39,911 bases of DNA from Bryobacterales bacterium (GTDB lineage Bacteria > Acidobacteriota > Terriglobia > Bryobacterales > UBA6623). Under the pieces are notes generated by a model. That model was given only the letters and a program-made list of their open reading frames with translations. It ran no database searches and was not told the origin of the DNA. Made by a program: the position numbers and the translations under genes. Positions within the stretch are counted from its first letter, which is position 1; every line of letters begins with the position of its first letter. Positions 1-7,759 of the stretch are shown here, piece by piece. The stretch is taken from contig JAJEHF010000203.1 of assembly GCA_022823865.1 (NCBI GenBank), positions 1-39,911 of the forward strand, written 5' to 3'.

Positions 1-118
1 GAAAGTCACGGACGCGGAGCTGAAGCGGCTTTCGATTGAACGTGCCGAGTTCCACGGAGAGTGGAACTACACCTTGGCACCACGCCATTAAATGACTAAG
101 TTATTTAGGCGAGAGTCC
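1..118 (+). mobile_element. 3' end of an ISAzo13-like insertion sequence (partial transposase plus right end)
   Basis: A frame open from the window edge (bases 2-91) encodes the last 29 residues of a protein containing VTDAELKRLSIE and ending FHGEWNYTLAPRH. This matches, from memory, the C-terminus of ISAzo13-family (Rhodopirellula-type DDE) transposases, which end in a similar FHGEWNYTI-PR. After the TAA come about 27 non-coding bases, and the element probably ends near base 118, where the disrupted receptor gene begins on the other strand. The exact terminal inverted repeat and target duplication cannot be set because the left end lies outside the window. A TA at 119-120 could be part of the target site. 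The family call rests on the short C-terminal motif only. Confidence 0.72.
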
Positions 119-1689
119 TAAGGTGCCTGCAGGCCGATGCCGGGCGCGCCGAACTCGTCAAGCCCGAGCCATCCGTCGGCAAGCAGCGGATCCAAGCCGG
201 CTGCGAGATCGGCCTCCGTGTTGAGCGCCTCGCGCACCCACCCGAACTTGGTGTCGAGCACAACGTTGGTGCCCAGCAGATGCACCCAGCCGCCTGCGAT
301 GTTGCGCGGGCGGTTGCTGAAGATGCGGCCGTTCTTGACCGTCGCTGGCAGCGTCTGGGGATTGTTCAGCTGGCTGTAGCGGAACCACAGGCTGTCGGCA
401 TTGCCGAAGCGGTGGTCGACCTTGACCTGCATCGTGTTGTTGTCACTCTGCTGCGGCCGCGAGTTGATCACGTTGAACGCCGGGCTGGCAACGTTTGGGT
501 CGGGCCGGTCGAAATAGTTCTCGAAGTAGTTCCGCATTGTCGGGTCGATGCGACCGCTGGGGACCGTGTTTTGCGGGAAGGGATCGCGCACGAACGAGCC
601 AGCATCCGCTGGGTTCACACGAGTCGTGCCCGGGTCGTAGATGACTTGGTCGAGGATGGCGTTCTGGAAATTGCCGGCAAGCTCGTCGTTAGTCGGATGG
701 AAGTATGACTGCTGCTGTGCGCGGCGGTACTTCCAACCCTCCCAAGCGAAGTGGAAGAAGGTCTTGTTGCGGAGCACGGGGCCGCCGATAGCGGCGCCGT
801 ACTGGTTCTGGCGGAACGGCGTGGGACCCTCCCTGGCGGCATCGAGGAAGGGATTGCGCGAGTCGAAGGCATCGTTGCGCAGGAACTCCCAAACCGCGCC
901 GTGGAACTCGTTAGTGCCCGACTTGGAGACCAGGTTGATCACGCCCCCGAGCACACCGCCGTATTCGGCCTTGTCATTGTGGGACTGCACCTTGAACTCC
1001 TGCACGGCGTCGACGATCGGAAGGACGGCCCAGCTCTGGCCGAAGAACCAGTGGTTGATCACGCCGTCCAGCATGTTCACGTTGCTGCGGTTCCAAGCGC
1101 CGTTGATCGATGGCAGCGCGAACGACGACCCTGGCAGGGCCACGGGCGCGTTAAAGCTGGTGCCGCCCGCGTTGCCCTGGGCCGTGCTCACGGGCGTGGC
1201 GCCGGGCGTCAGGGTCAGCAGCTGCGAGTAGTTTCTGCCGTTCAGCGGCAGGTCCTTCACGGCCTCCTCGGTGATCGCGGTACCGAGCTCCGACGTCGAC
1301 TGCTGCAGCAGTGCGGCCTCGGCAATGACCTCGATCGTCTCCGTCACCGCACCGACTTCAAGCGCGAAGTCGTGCGTGCGCGTTTGGTTGACGTTGAGAG
1401 TGAACTCGGGCTCGACGGCCCGGCTAAACCCCTCGGCAGTAACGCTCAAGGAATACGATCCGGGCACCACGTTGATGAAGACGTAGTAGCCGTTGGCATT
1501 GGTCTCCACATCGGTCTGCCCCTGGGTTCCCACATTGGTCAGCGTCACGGTCGCGCCCGGAATCACTGACTCGCTGGCGTCGGCAACAGTGCCGTTGATC
1601 GAACCGTAGGCCGTCTGGCCGTGCGCCGTGCCGCCAGCAAGGCACAGCGCGGTTAGAAGCGCCACGCAGTGGCGCAAGCGAATTGTCAT
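118..1689 (-). pseudogene. TonB-dependent receptor, Oar-like, truncated by an IS element
   Basis: Outer-membrane receptor whose family imports large substrates with TonB energy. The ATG at 1689 is chosen because GGAGG lies six bases upstream and a signal peptide ending AHG-Q follows. An earlier in-frame ATG at 1812 would put the signal peptide inside the protein. Residues about 25-105 form a carboxypeptidase-regulatory-like beta-sandwich (GTVADASESVIPGATVTLTN). A plug-like region follows (LPLNGRNYSQLLTLTPG, then EYGGVLGGVINLVSKSGTNEFHG in pieces), and then the first barrel strands. The frame stops at TAG (118-120) after 523 residues, whereas relatives usually have about 1000-1200 and end in an aromatic residue. 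The stop sits at the junction with the IS, so the rest of the barrel is missing. It is probably non-functional, and the 3' part may lie beyond the IS. Confidence 0.85.
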
Positions 1690-1799
1690 GTTCGTCCTCC
1701 CAAGTCCCGGGCGCAGAGCCCGAAGTGAACTATCCTCTGATCGGCTCCTACCGCCACCGATACCATGCATTCGTCCCCGCCGCGCAGAGCAGACGGAAT

Positions 1800-1824
1800 G
1801 TAATGCCAACACATTTTACATTAC
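1800..1824. promoter_or_regulatory. AT-rich inverted repeat in the divergent promoter region
   Basis: GTAATG (1800-1805) and CATTAC (1819-1824) are a perfect 6-base inverted repeat with a 13-base spacer. They lie in a markedly AT-rich patch about 110 bases upstream of the receptor start. It may be an operator or part of the promoter for the minus-strand receptor. No regulator is identified, and short repeats of this size can arise by chance. Confidence 0.3.
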
Positions 1825-1946
1825 GGCACAAGTCTCTGTTTGGGTTTCACAGAATTGTCGCACACCCCCAATGCCTGCACGCCGATCGGCGCCCCTGACG
1901 GGCGCCGGGCACGCGGCTCCAGCGACAGGCCGCCTAGGCTCGGAGC

Positions 1947-1952
1947 TACACT
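1947..1952 (+). promoter_or_regulatory. putative -10 box (TACACT) of the TPR gene
   Basis: GCTACACT ends 24 bases before the ATG at 1977, leaving a short leader that contains GGAGAG as ribosome-binding site. No convincing -35 element is visible. Confidence 0.4.
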
Positions 1953-1976
1953 GGTTGCTGTGACCGGAGAGCTGCC

Positions 1977-2825
1977 ATGCGAATCCGGCCTCTGACGCCA
2001 CTGGTCGCGCTGGCACTTCTGCTGGGTGGCATGGGTGTTTCTGAAGCGTCTTGCAGCGGGGCCGAACAAGGCCTGGCAGCGGCACGGCAGGACCTAGGCC
2101 AAGGCCGCGTAGACGCCGCCCTGGCCCGGCTCGCAACACTGGCCGAGAGCCATCCAAAGTGCGAGGCGACACCGTTGTTGCAGGCTCAAGTTCACGCCGC
2201 GCTGGGCAAAGCTGGCGAAGCGGAGGACTTCTTCCGGGAGGCCATCGCCCTGGCCCCTGGCCAGCCCGCGGCGATCTTTCAACTGGGCGTGTTCTACGAC
2301 GGGCGGCAGCAGCATGGCAAGGCAGCCGAGCAGTTCCGCAAGGTGTTGGCCCTCGCTCCCGCCGACCCGCAAGCCTACGACTACCTCGGCTTGAGCCTGG
2401 AAGCGCTGGGGGAGTTCGCGCAAGCCGAGTCGGCCTACCGCATGGGCCTGGCGCGCAACTCGGGCCCGCGGTTCGATCCGATGCTGCACTACAACTACGG
2501 GCGCTTCCTCGCCAAGCACGGCAGGCTGGCCGACGCCAAGGCGCACCTCGACGAGGCGGTCAAGCTCAGCCCTGCGGTGCGCGCGGTCCACTACGAGCGC
2601 GCCAAGCTCTCCGAGAAGCTGGGCGATATGGCGGGGGCGCGCTCGCACGCCGAAAGGGCGCTGGCGCTGCCGGACCGAGCAGGCGTGATTCTTGACATGC
2701 AAGTGCACTACCTGCTGGCCAGGATCTACCGCACGATGGGCGAGACAGAGCTGGCCGACAAGTACGCCGCCTTGAGCGCCAAGGGCGAGATCCCGCTCGC
2801 AGCGCGCCAGCGCTCCGGGCGCTAG
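1977..2825 (+). CDS. exported tetratricopeptide-repeat protein
   Basis: A 282-residue protein with an N-terminal signal peptide (hydrophobic LVALALLLGG, likely cleavage near SEA-S). It is followed by about six TPR units with the usual pattern of small and aromatic positions, for example AIFQLGVFYDGRQQHGKAAE and AYDYLGLSLEALGEFAQAES. TPR arrays are helical scaffolds for protein-protein contacts, and no enzymatic domain is present. The start is supported by GGAGAG eight bases upstream. It is transcribed away from the receptor gene and is followed by a gene-poor stretch, so it appears monocistronic. The partner and role cannot be inferred from the sequence. Confidence 0.85.
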   Translation: MRIRPLTPLVALALLLGGMGVSEASCSGAEQGLAAARQDLGQGRVDAALARLATLAESHPKCEATPLLQAQVHAALGKAGEAEDFFREAIALAPGQPAAIFQLGVFYDGRQQHGKAAEQFRKVLALAPADPQAYDYLGLSLEALGEFAQAESAYRMGLARNSGPRFDPMLHYNYGRFLAKHGRLADAKAHLDEAVKLSPAVRAVHYERAKLSEKLGDMAGARSHAERALALPDRAGVILDMQVHYLLARIYRTMGETELADKYAALSAKGEIPLAARQRSGR

Positions 2826-3089
2826 CGGTTCGAATGCCGGGACCCGCTGGCGAGAGATCGCACCGGACACGCCGAATCATTGCATCGCCACGGCCAGCAC
2901 ATCGACTCGCCGACTTCCATTGGTTGAGATGACGCTTCCACGGAACGATCCAGACTTCGAGAAGGCCCGCAAACTCACGTTCGAGCCTCCCAGGGACCGG
3001 AGCTACACCTCCGCTGGACATCCGGCCACAGAACATTAACCGACCTGCATTGCCAACGGATATCGACTACGCTCTCGGCATGAACTTGC
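2826..3089. other. intergenic stretch, no supported gene
   Basis: I see only one short open frame (ATG 2929 to TAA about 3040, 37 codons) with no recognisable homology and no clear ribosome-binding site. Together with the helicase remnant that follows, this looks like decayed sequence. Confidence 0.4.
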
Positions 3090-3418
3090 ACATGCAGAGA
3101 AGCCGCTCGTGTGGTTGTGATAGCCTGCGTTGGGAGCTGGCCTCCCACGTCGACTGCTCGCCGCCAGCGGCTAGGCAGAAGAGGCTGCTCGAAGAGCAGC
3201 GGCGGTTGTTCTATTTTGCTTTGACTCGTTCGTGCGTCACGCTGATTTCGTCGAGCGCAACAACTCTGTCTTTACATTCGGCTTATCGCCGTCGAACACG
3301 AGCTCGGGGATGCCGGCAGGACGTTTCGAGAATAACCTCACGCTCAATCCGTGAGCTCGGCCCAGCACGTCTAGATCCGATTAGCGGCGGCAAGGGGCTC
3401 AAAGAGAGGTACGGCGAT
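3090..3418 (+). pseudogene. remnant of a UvrD/Rep-type helicase C-terminus (frameshifted)
   Basis: Two pieces in different frames resemble the end of superfamily I helicases. Near 3099-3170 the frame reads VVVIACVGSWPPTSTAR, comparable to the VVVIAGCVEGLLP segment. From 3179 another frame reads RLLEEQRRLFYFALTRS, matching the conserved EEERRLFYVAlTRA motif VI region of UvrD-like proteins, and it continues for about 60 residues to a TGA at 3419-3421. The missing motor motifs and the frameshift make this a pseudogene fragment. Its end overlaps the TTG start of the next gene by several bases. The family call is from memory of the motif and is fairly secure for the second piece. Confidence 0.62.
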
Positions 3419-3942
3419 TGACCGGGCACAAAAAGATATTGATCATCGCCGGGCCGAATGGAGCGGGCAAGACGAACTTCGCGACGGAGTTCCTGCCAAA
3501 CGAGGCGGACTGTCCGAGCTTCGTCAACGCGGATGCTATCGCCGCTGGGTTGAGTCCGTTCCGACCGTCCTCAGTCGAGTTCCGTGCGAGCCGTCTGATG
3601 ATCGAGACGATCCACGGATACGCTGCCAGGGGCGAGAGTTTCGCGTTCGAGACGACTTTGAGCGGACGCGGCCATATTCGCTGGATCCCCCTCTGGCGGG
3701 AACGCGGCTACCATGTGAAGTTGCTTTTCCTGCAGTTGCCGACGCCGGAATTGGCGGTCGCGCGCGTTCAGCAGCGCGTTTCGGAGGGAGGCCACGACGT
3801 GCCGGAGGCGGTCGTCCGTCGGCGATTCCGTGCAGGATGGAGCAATTTTGAACTTATCTATCGAGATCTGGTTGACCAATGGGTCACCTACGATAATTCT
3901 GGGAGTTCCCCGGTCCTGCTCAAGGAGGGAGGGAACCTATGA
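3418..3942 (+). CDS. zeta-toxin-like P-loop kinase
   Basis: A 174-residue protein of the zeta toxin/AAA kinase family, members of which phosphorylate UDP-sugar precursors or related small molecules. Walker A is GPNGAGKT (residues 12-19). It is followed by the family's NADAIAAGLSP (residues 38-48), where Asp39 is at the expected catalytic or substrate-binding position, and by FAFETTLSG. The start is TTG, set by GAGAGG upstream and by immediate alignment with relatives beginning M-T-G. The stop overlaps the ATG of the next gene (ATGA at 3939), so the two are translationally coupled. Chromosomal zeta-like kinases of this length are usually paired with a short protein. Whether this pair acts as toxin and antitoxin is inference. 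Confidence 0.85.
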   Translation: MTGHKKILIIAGPNGAGKTNFATEFLPNEADCPSFVNADAIAAGLSPFRPSSVEFRASRLMIETIHGYAARGESFAFETTLSGRGHIRWIPLWRERGYHVKLLFLQLPTPELAVARVQQRVSEGGHDVPEAVVRRRFRAGWSNFELIYRDLVDQWVTYDNSGSSPVLLKEGGNL

Positions 3943-4133
3943 AACCGCGGAAGCCAGCAAACGAGAAACTACCTGAGCACACCCGCGACCCGGACTTTGT
4001 CGGTGCTGAGGCGGCACTACGCAGAGCCGCCGAGCGCGCCCGCCGCCGGGCCGCAGGATGCGGCAACGATATCGCCATATTTCAGGACGGCAAGGTCGTG
4101 TGGGTCAAACCGTACGGCGATAAAGAGTCATAG
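3939..4133 (+). CDS. small partner protein of the zeta-like kinase
   Basis: A 64-residue, highly charged, Arg/Ala-rich protein. It has a helical middle (AALRRAAERARRRAAG) and a C-terminal strand-like segment (IAIFQDGKVVWVKP). The ATG overlaps the kinase stop by four bases and is preceded by GGAGGGAGG, giving strong coupled translation. Small proteins of this look sit directly downstream of many zeta-like kinases. An antitoxin or modulator role is plausible, but the order (kinase first) differs from the classical epsilon-zeta operon. No DNA-binding motif is evident. Confidence 0.7.
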   Translation: MKPRKPANEKLPEHTRDPDFVGAEAALRRAAERARRRAAGCGNDIAIFQDGKVVWVKPYGDKES

Positions 4134-4250
4134 CAGCGCTAGCGCCACGCTGCGCCAACCATGCAGCCAAGGCGTCGATGTCAGCTCTGTGCGATCACCG
4201 GCCGCCGGCAGGATTCCCGCCGGTGATATGATGAGTCAACAGTCCGCTAG

Positions 4251-4326
<76 letters not shown>

Positions 4327-4346
4327 ATCGTGCGGTCCCGGGCGTG

Positions 4347-4421
4347 GCGGGAGTAACTCAATGGTAGAGTCACAGCCTTCCAAGCTGTTGGTTGCGGGTT
4401 CGATTCCCGTCTCCCGCTCCA
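4347..4421 (+). tRNA. tRNA-Gly(UCC)
   Basis: Cloverleaf of 75 bases. The acceptor GCGGGAG pairs with CTCCCGC, the anticodon stem ACAGC/GCTGT encloses loop CTTCCAA with anticodon TCC, the T-loop is TTCGATT, and the CCA is encoded. Confidence 0.97.
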
Positions 4422-4450
4422 GCGCTCGCGAAGCCGGGCAGTGCCAATAA

Positions 4451-4526
<76 letters not shown>

Positions 4527-4538
4527 TTTCCCGGAGAG

Positions 4539-4886
4539 CTAACCGGCACATAGCGCGGCGAGTTCGTCCCGCGCGAATCCGGCCACCACGGTCCCACCCT
4601 GCACGCTGAGCGGCCGCTTGATCAGGTTCGGGTTCTTCGACATCAGCTCCAGCGCTTGCTCGCGTCCGGGCGGATTGGCCTTCATGCCCAGCTCCCGGTA
4701 CAGCACGTTGCGCGTGTTGAGGAAGCCAAGGTGATCGCGATCCCCGATCAGGGCATCTAGATCGGCGACGCTGAGACCCTTGCCAAGATTGACCAAGTCC
4801 AGCTCGGCGCCGCGCTCGGCCAGGAAACTCCTAGCCTTGCGACAGCTGGTTCAACTTGGCTTGTGATAAAAGCGTACGCGGGCCAT
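4539..4886 (-). CDS. ArsC/Spx-family thioredoxin-fold protein, predicted selenoprotein (Sec12 from in-frame TGA)
   Basis: From ATG 4886 the frame reads MARVRFYHKPS, then TGA (4853-4851), then TSCRKARSFLAERGAEL and on to TAG at 4539. That gives 115 residues if TGA is read as selenocysteine. The family (arsenate reductase ArsC and Spx-like proteins, PF03960) carries a redox Cys in KPSCTSCRK, and the TGA occupies exactly the first Cys, giving U-x-x-C (Sec12, Cys15). The C-terminal NPNLIKRPL and a following Gly-rich strand are family hallmarks, and the length is normal for the family. A SECIS-like hairpin lies just downstream of the TGA. Ignoring the TGA leaves an 85-residue fragment from a TTG start lacking the active site. 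A TACAAT box seven bases before the ATG suggests a leaderless mRNA. The alternative, a nonsense-mutated pseudogene, is less likely because the rest is intact. Confidence 0.83.
4813..4841 (-). promoter_or_regulatory. bacterial SECIS-like hairpin for Sec insertion
   Basis: On the minus strand, GGCTAGGA (4836-4829) pairs with TCCTGGCC (4825-4818) as 8 bp with one G-U, around an apical loop GTT (4828-4826). An AA/GA internal loop leads to a lower stem CGC (4841-4839) with GCG (4815-4813). The loop begins 22 bases after the TGA and starts with GU. Bacterial SECIS elements are known to have a small apical loop with an early G, usually GU, lying about 16-37 bases after the UGA, so this fits in position and form. 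Confidence 0.75.
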
Positions 4887-4893
4887 ACGGGCA

Positions 4894-4899
4894 ATTGTA
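4894..4899 (-). promoter_or_regulatory. -10 box TACAAT, leaderless promoter of the selenoprotein gene
   Basis: GATACAAT on the minus strand ends seven bases before the ATG at 4886. A transcript starting 6-8 bases after the box would begin at or within one base of the start codon. No Shine-Dalgarno sequence is present. Confidence 0.5.
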
Positions 4900-4905
4900 T
4901 CGCGC

Positions 4906-4911
4906 TACCCT
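4906..4911 (+). promoter_or_regulatory. -10 box TACCCT of the divergent membrane-protein gene
   Basis: GCTACCCT ends eight bases before the GTG at 4920, with no Shine-Dalgarno sequence between. The box lies only six bases from the divergent -10 box of the selenoprotein gene, so the two promoters must overlap and probably exclude each other. Confidence 0.45.
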
Positions 4912-4919
4912 AGCCTAAC

Positions 4920-5498
4920 GTGCGCTGGTTCCTGCGCAAGAAGGTGCCGCCGATCGAGAGGATGCTCCTGATCGAGAGCGGCCCGCGCTCCGACGCGCTC
5001 GAGCTGATCCCCCAGCTGCGCGCATCGGTGTGCGGCGCGGCCCCGCTGGACTTGTTCACCTGCCTGCCCGACGACCCCGACGGGCTAGGAGCGTCGGCCC
5101 GGCGCTGGCGCTCGTTCAACGCCGCCACCCACACCGAACGCTGGCGAATGCTGCTGGAGTTGCGGCGGCAGCGGCACGCCGCGGCGACGGTCCTGTGCAG
5201 CAACAGCCCCCTGCTCGCGCTGTGGAAGGTTGCCCTGATACTGTTGCTGCCGGCCAAGATCCTGGTCGTGGACAAGGAACAGGGCCACTTCTGGCTGGAC
5301 ATCGCCCACTGGCGCCAAGCCGCGCGCCTGGCCGTATCGCGCAGCGACGTGCGCAATCCCGAGTTCCTGCGAGCGGTCGCGAACGTGGCGTTCCTGCCGA
5401 TCGGGCTGTGCATACTGCTCGCATTCGCGGCCAAGGTGCATCTTGCCAAGTTCATGCGATCCACGCGCGGCGATGAGTCGGACGACGCCGCTGCCTGA
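4920..5498 (+). CDS. hypothetical membrane-associated protein
   Basis: A 192-residue protein of unknown family. The N-terminus (IERMLLIESGPRSDALELIP) reads like the first strand and helix of a Rossmann-type fold. A central hydrophobic segment (LLALWKVALILLLPAKILVV) is followed by a charged EQGHFWLDIAHWR motif. A C-terminal transmembrane helix (NVAFLPIGLCILLAFAAK) precedes a short basic/acidic tail. The fold of the first half resembles the N-half of family 9 glycosyltransferases, but I would not assign that function. The start is GTG, supported by a -10 box eight bases upstream. The next gene follows after 26 bases on the same strand, and the two may act together at the membrane. Confidence 0.65.
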   Translation: MRWFLRKKVPPIERMLLIESGPRSDALELIPQLRASVCGAAPLDLFTCLPDDPDGLGASARRWRSFNAATHTERWRMLLELRRQRHAAATVLCSNSPLLALWKVALILLLPAKILVVDKEQGHFWLDIAHWRQAARLAVSRSDVRNPEFLRAVANVAFLPIGLCILLAFAAKVHLAKFMRSTRGDESDDAAA

Positions 5499-5512
5499 GC
5501 GCGCGAGCGGGC

Positions 5513-5518
5513 TACCAT
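5513..5518 (+). promoter_or_regulatory. -10 box TACCAT, leaderless promoter of the phosphatase-superfamily gene
   Basis: GCTACCAT ends six bases before the ATG at 5525, with no Shine-Dalgarno sequence. This matches the TANNNT spacing seen before several other genes in the window. Confidence 0.45.
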
Positions 5519-5524
5519 GATCCT

Positions 5525-7615
5525 ATGCGCGTACTCTCGCCCGCGCTGCTGACCGCGGGCCTCTTGCTCGCATCCCCGCTCGAGGCATACGTGGGCCCGG
5601 GTGCCGGCTTTGCGTTCGTCGGCTCGCTGTTCAGCCTGATCGTAGCCTTCGTGTCCGGGGCGCTAGCCTTCCTGATCCTGCCTTTTCGCATGGCATGGCG
5701 GGCACTGCGCGGCGGCCAGGGCTATCGCAAGGCCAAGATCCGCAAGCTCATCTTCCTGGGCCTCGACGGGCTCGAGCCCGACTTGGTTGAGCGCCTGCTG
5801 GGCGAGGGCAAGCTGCCCAATCTGGCCAAGCTGCGCGAGCAGGGCCGCTACAGCCGGCTCCGCACGACCTACCCCGCCCTCTCACCAGTGGCGTGGTCCA
5901 CGTTCGCCACCGGAGCGAATCCCGGCAAGCACAACCTGTTCGACTTCCTCAACCGCAACCTGCGCACGTACCTGCCAGAGCTGTCCTCTTCCCGGGTCCG
6001 CCAACCGTCGCGCGTGTGGAAGATCGGCCGCTGGCGAATTCCGCTGAGCAAGCCCGCGGTGGACATGCGCCGCAAGAGCAGGCCGTTCTGGGCCCTGCTC
6101 GGCGACCACCTCGTGGGCTCGACGGTACTGCGGGTGCCGATCACCTTCCCGCCGGAGCCGTTCCAAGGCCGCCTGCTCTCGGCCATGTGCGCGCCCGATC
6201 TGCTCGGCACACAGGGAAGCTTCCAAGTCTTCACCACCGGGCCCGCGGGCGCCGAGTTCGAAGAGGGCGGTGCGTGCTATCCGTTGCGAAGAGAGGGCGG
6301 TGCCTACACGGGCGAAGTGCGCGGGCCGGAGAACAGCGTGCGCGAGGGTGCCGGGGACCTGCGCATTCCCTTCCGCTTGCTCGTCGGGGACAAACAGGCC
6401 GGCGGCCATCTGGAGATCGGCGACAAGCGCCACGAACTGCCCCTCGGACGCTTCACGCCGTGGGTGCGCCTGACCTTTCGAGCGGGCCTGGGCATCAAGG
6501 TCAGCGGCATCGCCCAGTTCCGCCTGACGCAAGTCGAACCCAACGTGCGCCTGTACCTTTCGCCGATCGCGATCGATCCGGAGAAGCCGGCCCTGCCGAT
6601 CTCCCACCCGTCCTTCTACGCGCCCTACCTGGCCAAGCTGCTCGGCGACTATTCAACGCTCGGCCTTGCCGAGGACACTTGGGCGCTCAACGAGCGCGTG
6701 GTGGACGAGGATGCGTTCCTCGAGCAAGCCGAACAGATCTGCGGCGAGCGCGAGGCGATGTTCGAATCCGCCCTCGAGCGCACCAACAAGGGCGTGGTGG
6801 CCTGCGTGTTCGACACGCCCGACCGCGTCCAGCACATGTTCTACCGCTACCTTGAACCGGAGCATCCCGCCCACGCCGCCAACGGCAACTCGTTCGAGCG
6901 CTACAAGGGCACCATCGAAGACCTGTACGAGCGCATGGACGGGATCGTGGGCAAGACCATGCGGCACGTCGACGACAACACGGTCATCTTCGTGCTCTCC
7001 GACCACGGCTTCAAGTCGTTCCAGCGGGGCGTCAACCTCAATGCCTGGCTCAAGCAAGAGGGCTATCTGACCGAGCGGGAAGGCTCCCGCGACGACGGCT
7101 ACCTGCGCGGGATCGACTGGGGCCGGACCAGGGCGTACAGCTTCGGCCTAGCCGGGATCTATCTCAACATCGAAGGCCGCGAGAGCAGCGGCATCGTGCC
7201 GCGGCCGGAGGCACCAGCACTGTGCCGGGAGATCGCGGACAAGCTCACGGGCCTGCGCGACGACGATCGCGACGCCGTCGCCGTGCATCGCGCCTATTCC
7301 AAGAACTCCATCTACAGCGGCCCGTACGTAGAAGCAGCACCGGACGTGGTCGTGGGCTACAGCCCGGGCTACCGCAGCTCGTGGGGAGTCGCGCTGGGCA
7401 AGGTGGCCGGGCCGATCTTCGAGGACAACCTCAAGGCTTGGAGCGGCGACCACTGCGTGGATCCGCCCCTGATCCCCGGAGTGGTGTTCTGCAACCGGGA
7501 CTTTGAGTCTGCCGATCCGGGCATCGAGGACATGGCGCCGACCGCGCTGAGGCTGTTCGGCTTCGAGCCGCCGGCGCACATGGACGGCCGCGACCTCGCC
7601 GTCAACGCAGGCTAG
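5525..7615 (+). CDS. alkaline phosphatase superfamily enzyme (type I phosphodiesterase/nucleotide pyrophosphatase-like), membrane-anchored
   Basis: A 696-residue protein predicted to hydrolyse phosphate mono- or diesters outside the cytoplasmic membrane. A signal-like N-terminus and a second hydrophobic helix (residues about 30-55, FVSGALAFLILPF) anchor it. Domain features in order: first metal Asp in FLGLDGLEPD (residue about 80), nucleophile region SPVAWSTFATGANPGKHNLFDF split over residues about 120-140, DTPDRVQH, LSDHGFKSF and WSGDHCVDPP, which together supply the usual bimetal Asp/His ligands. A long insertion between about residues 180 and 350 is beta-rich and may bind substrate. It follows the small membrane protein gene by 26 bases. 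The substrate is unknown. Confidence 0.85.
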   Translation: MRVLSPALLTAGLLLASPLEAYVGPGAGFAFVGSLFSLIVAFVSGALAFLILPFRMAWRALRGGQGYRKAKIRKLIFLGLDGLEPDLVERLLGEGKLPNLAKLREQGRYSRLRTTYPALSPVAWSTFATGANPGKHNLFDFLNRNLRTYLPELSSSRVRQPSRVWKIGRWRIPLSKPAVDMRRKSRPFWALLGDHLVGSTVLRVPITFPPEPFQGRLLSAMCAPDLLGTQGSFQVFTTGPAGAEFEEGGACYPLRREGGAYTGEVRGPENSVREGAGDLRIPFRLLVGDKQAGGHLEIGDKRHELPLGRFTPWVRLTFRAGLGIKVSGIAQFRLTQVEPNVRLYLSPIAIDPEKPALPISHPSFYAPYLAKLLGDYSTLGLAEDTWALNERVVDEDAFLEQAEQICGEREAMFESALERTNKGVVACVFDTPDRVQHMFYRYLEPEHPAHAANGNSFERYKGTIEDLYERMDGIVGKTMRHVDDNTVIFVLSDHGFKSFQRGVNLNAWLKQEGYLTEREGSRDDGYLRGIDWGRTRAYSFGLAGIYLNIEGRESSGIVPRPEAPALCREIADKLTGLRDDDRDAVAVHRAYSKNSIYSGPYVEAAPDVVVGYSPGYRSSWGVALGKVAGPIFEDNLKAWSGDHCVDPPLIPGVVFCNRDFESADPGIEDMAPTALRLFGFEPPAHMDGRDLAVNAG

Positions 7616-7743
7616 CAAGACGTCCCCTCTCTGCTCGAACGAGGACCTTACCCAAGGCTCCTCAATGTTCGATGGCGATCGCTGGCCAGCCTGTCGTCAA
7701 CCGCCGATGGCGGAATCTCGCCTCCGGCACGCGTGCTATCGGG

Positions 7744-7749
7744 TACAAT
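7744..7749 (+). promoter_or_regulatory. -10 box TACAAT upstream of the dipeptidase gene
   Basis: GGTACAAT ends ten bases before the ATG at 7760, implying a leader of only a few bases. There is no Shine-Dalgarno sequence. Confidence 0.45.
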
Positions 7750-7759
7750 CTTCTCCGCC

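Noticed and set aside
2929..3040. A 37-codon ATG frame in the gap before the helicase remnant
   Set aside because: No homology, no ribosome-binding site and no coupling to a neighbour.
4539..4796. An 85-residue minus-strand frame as a stand-alone gene
   Set aside because: It lacks the redox motif and begins at a TTG inside a longer conserved protein. The full reading frame from 4886 through a TGA explains it better.
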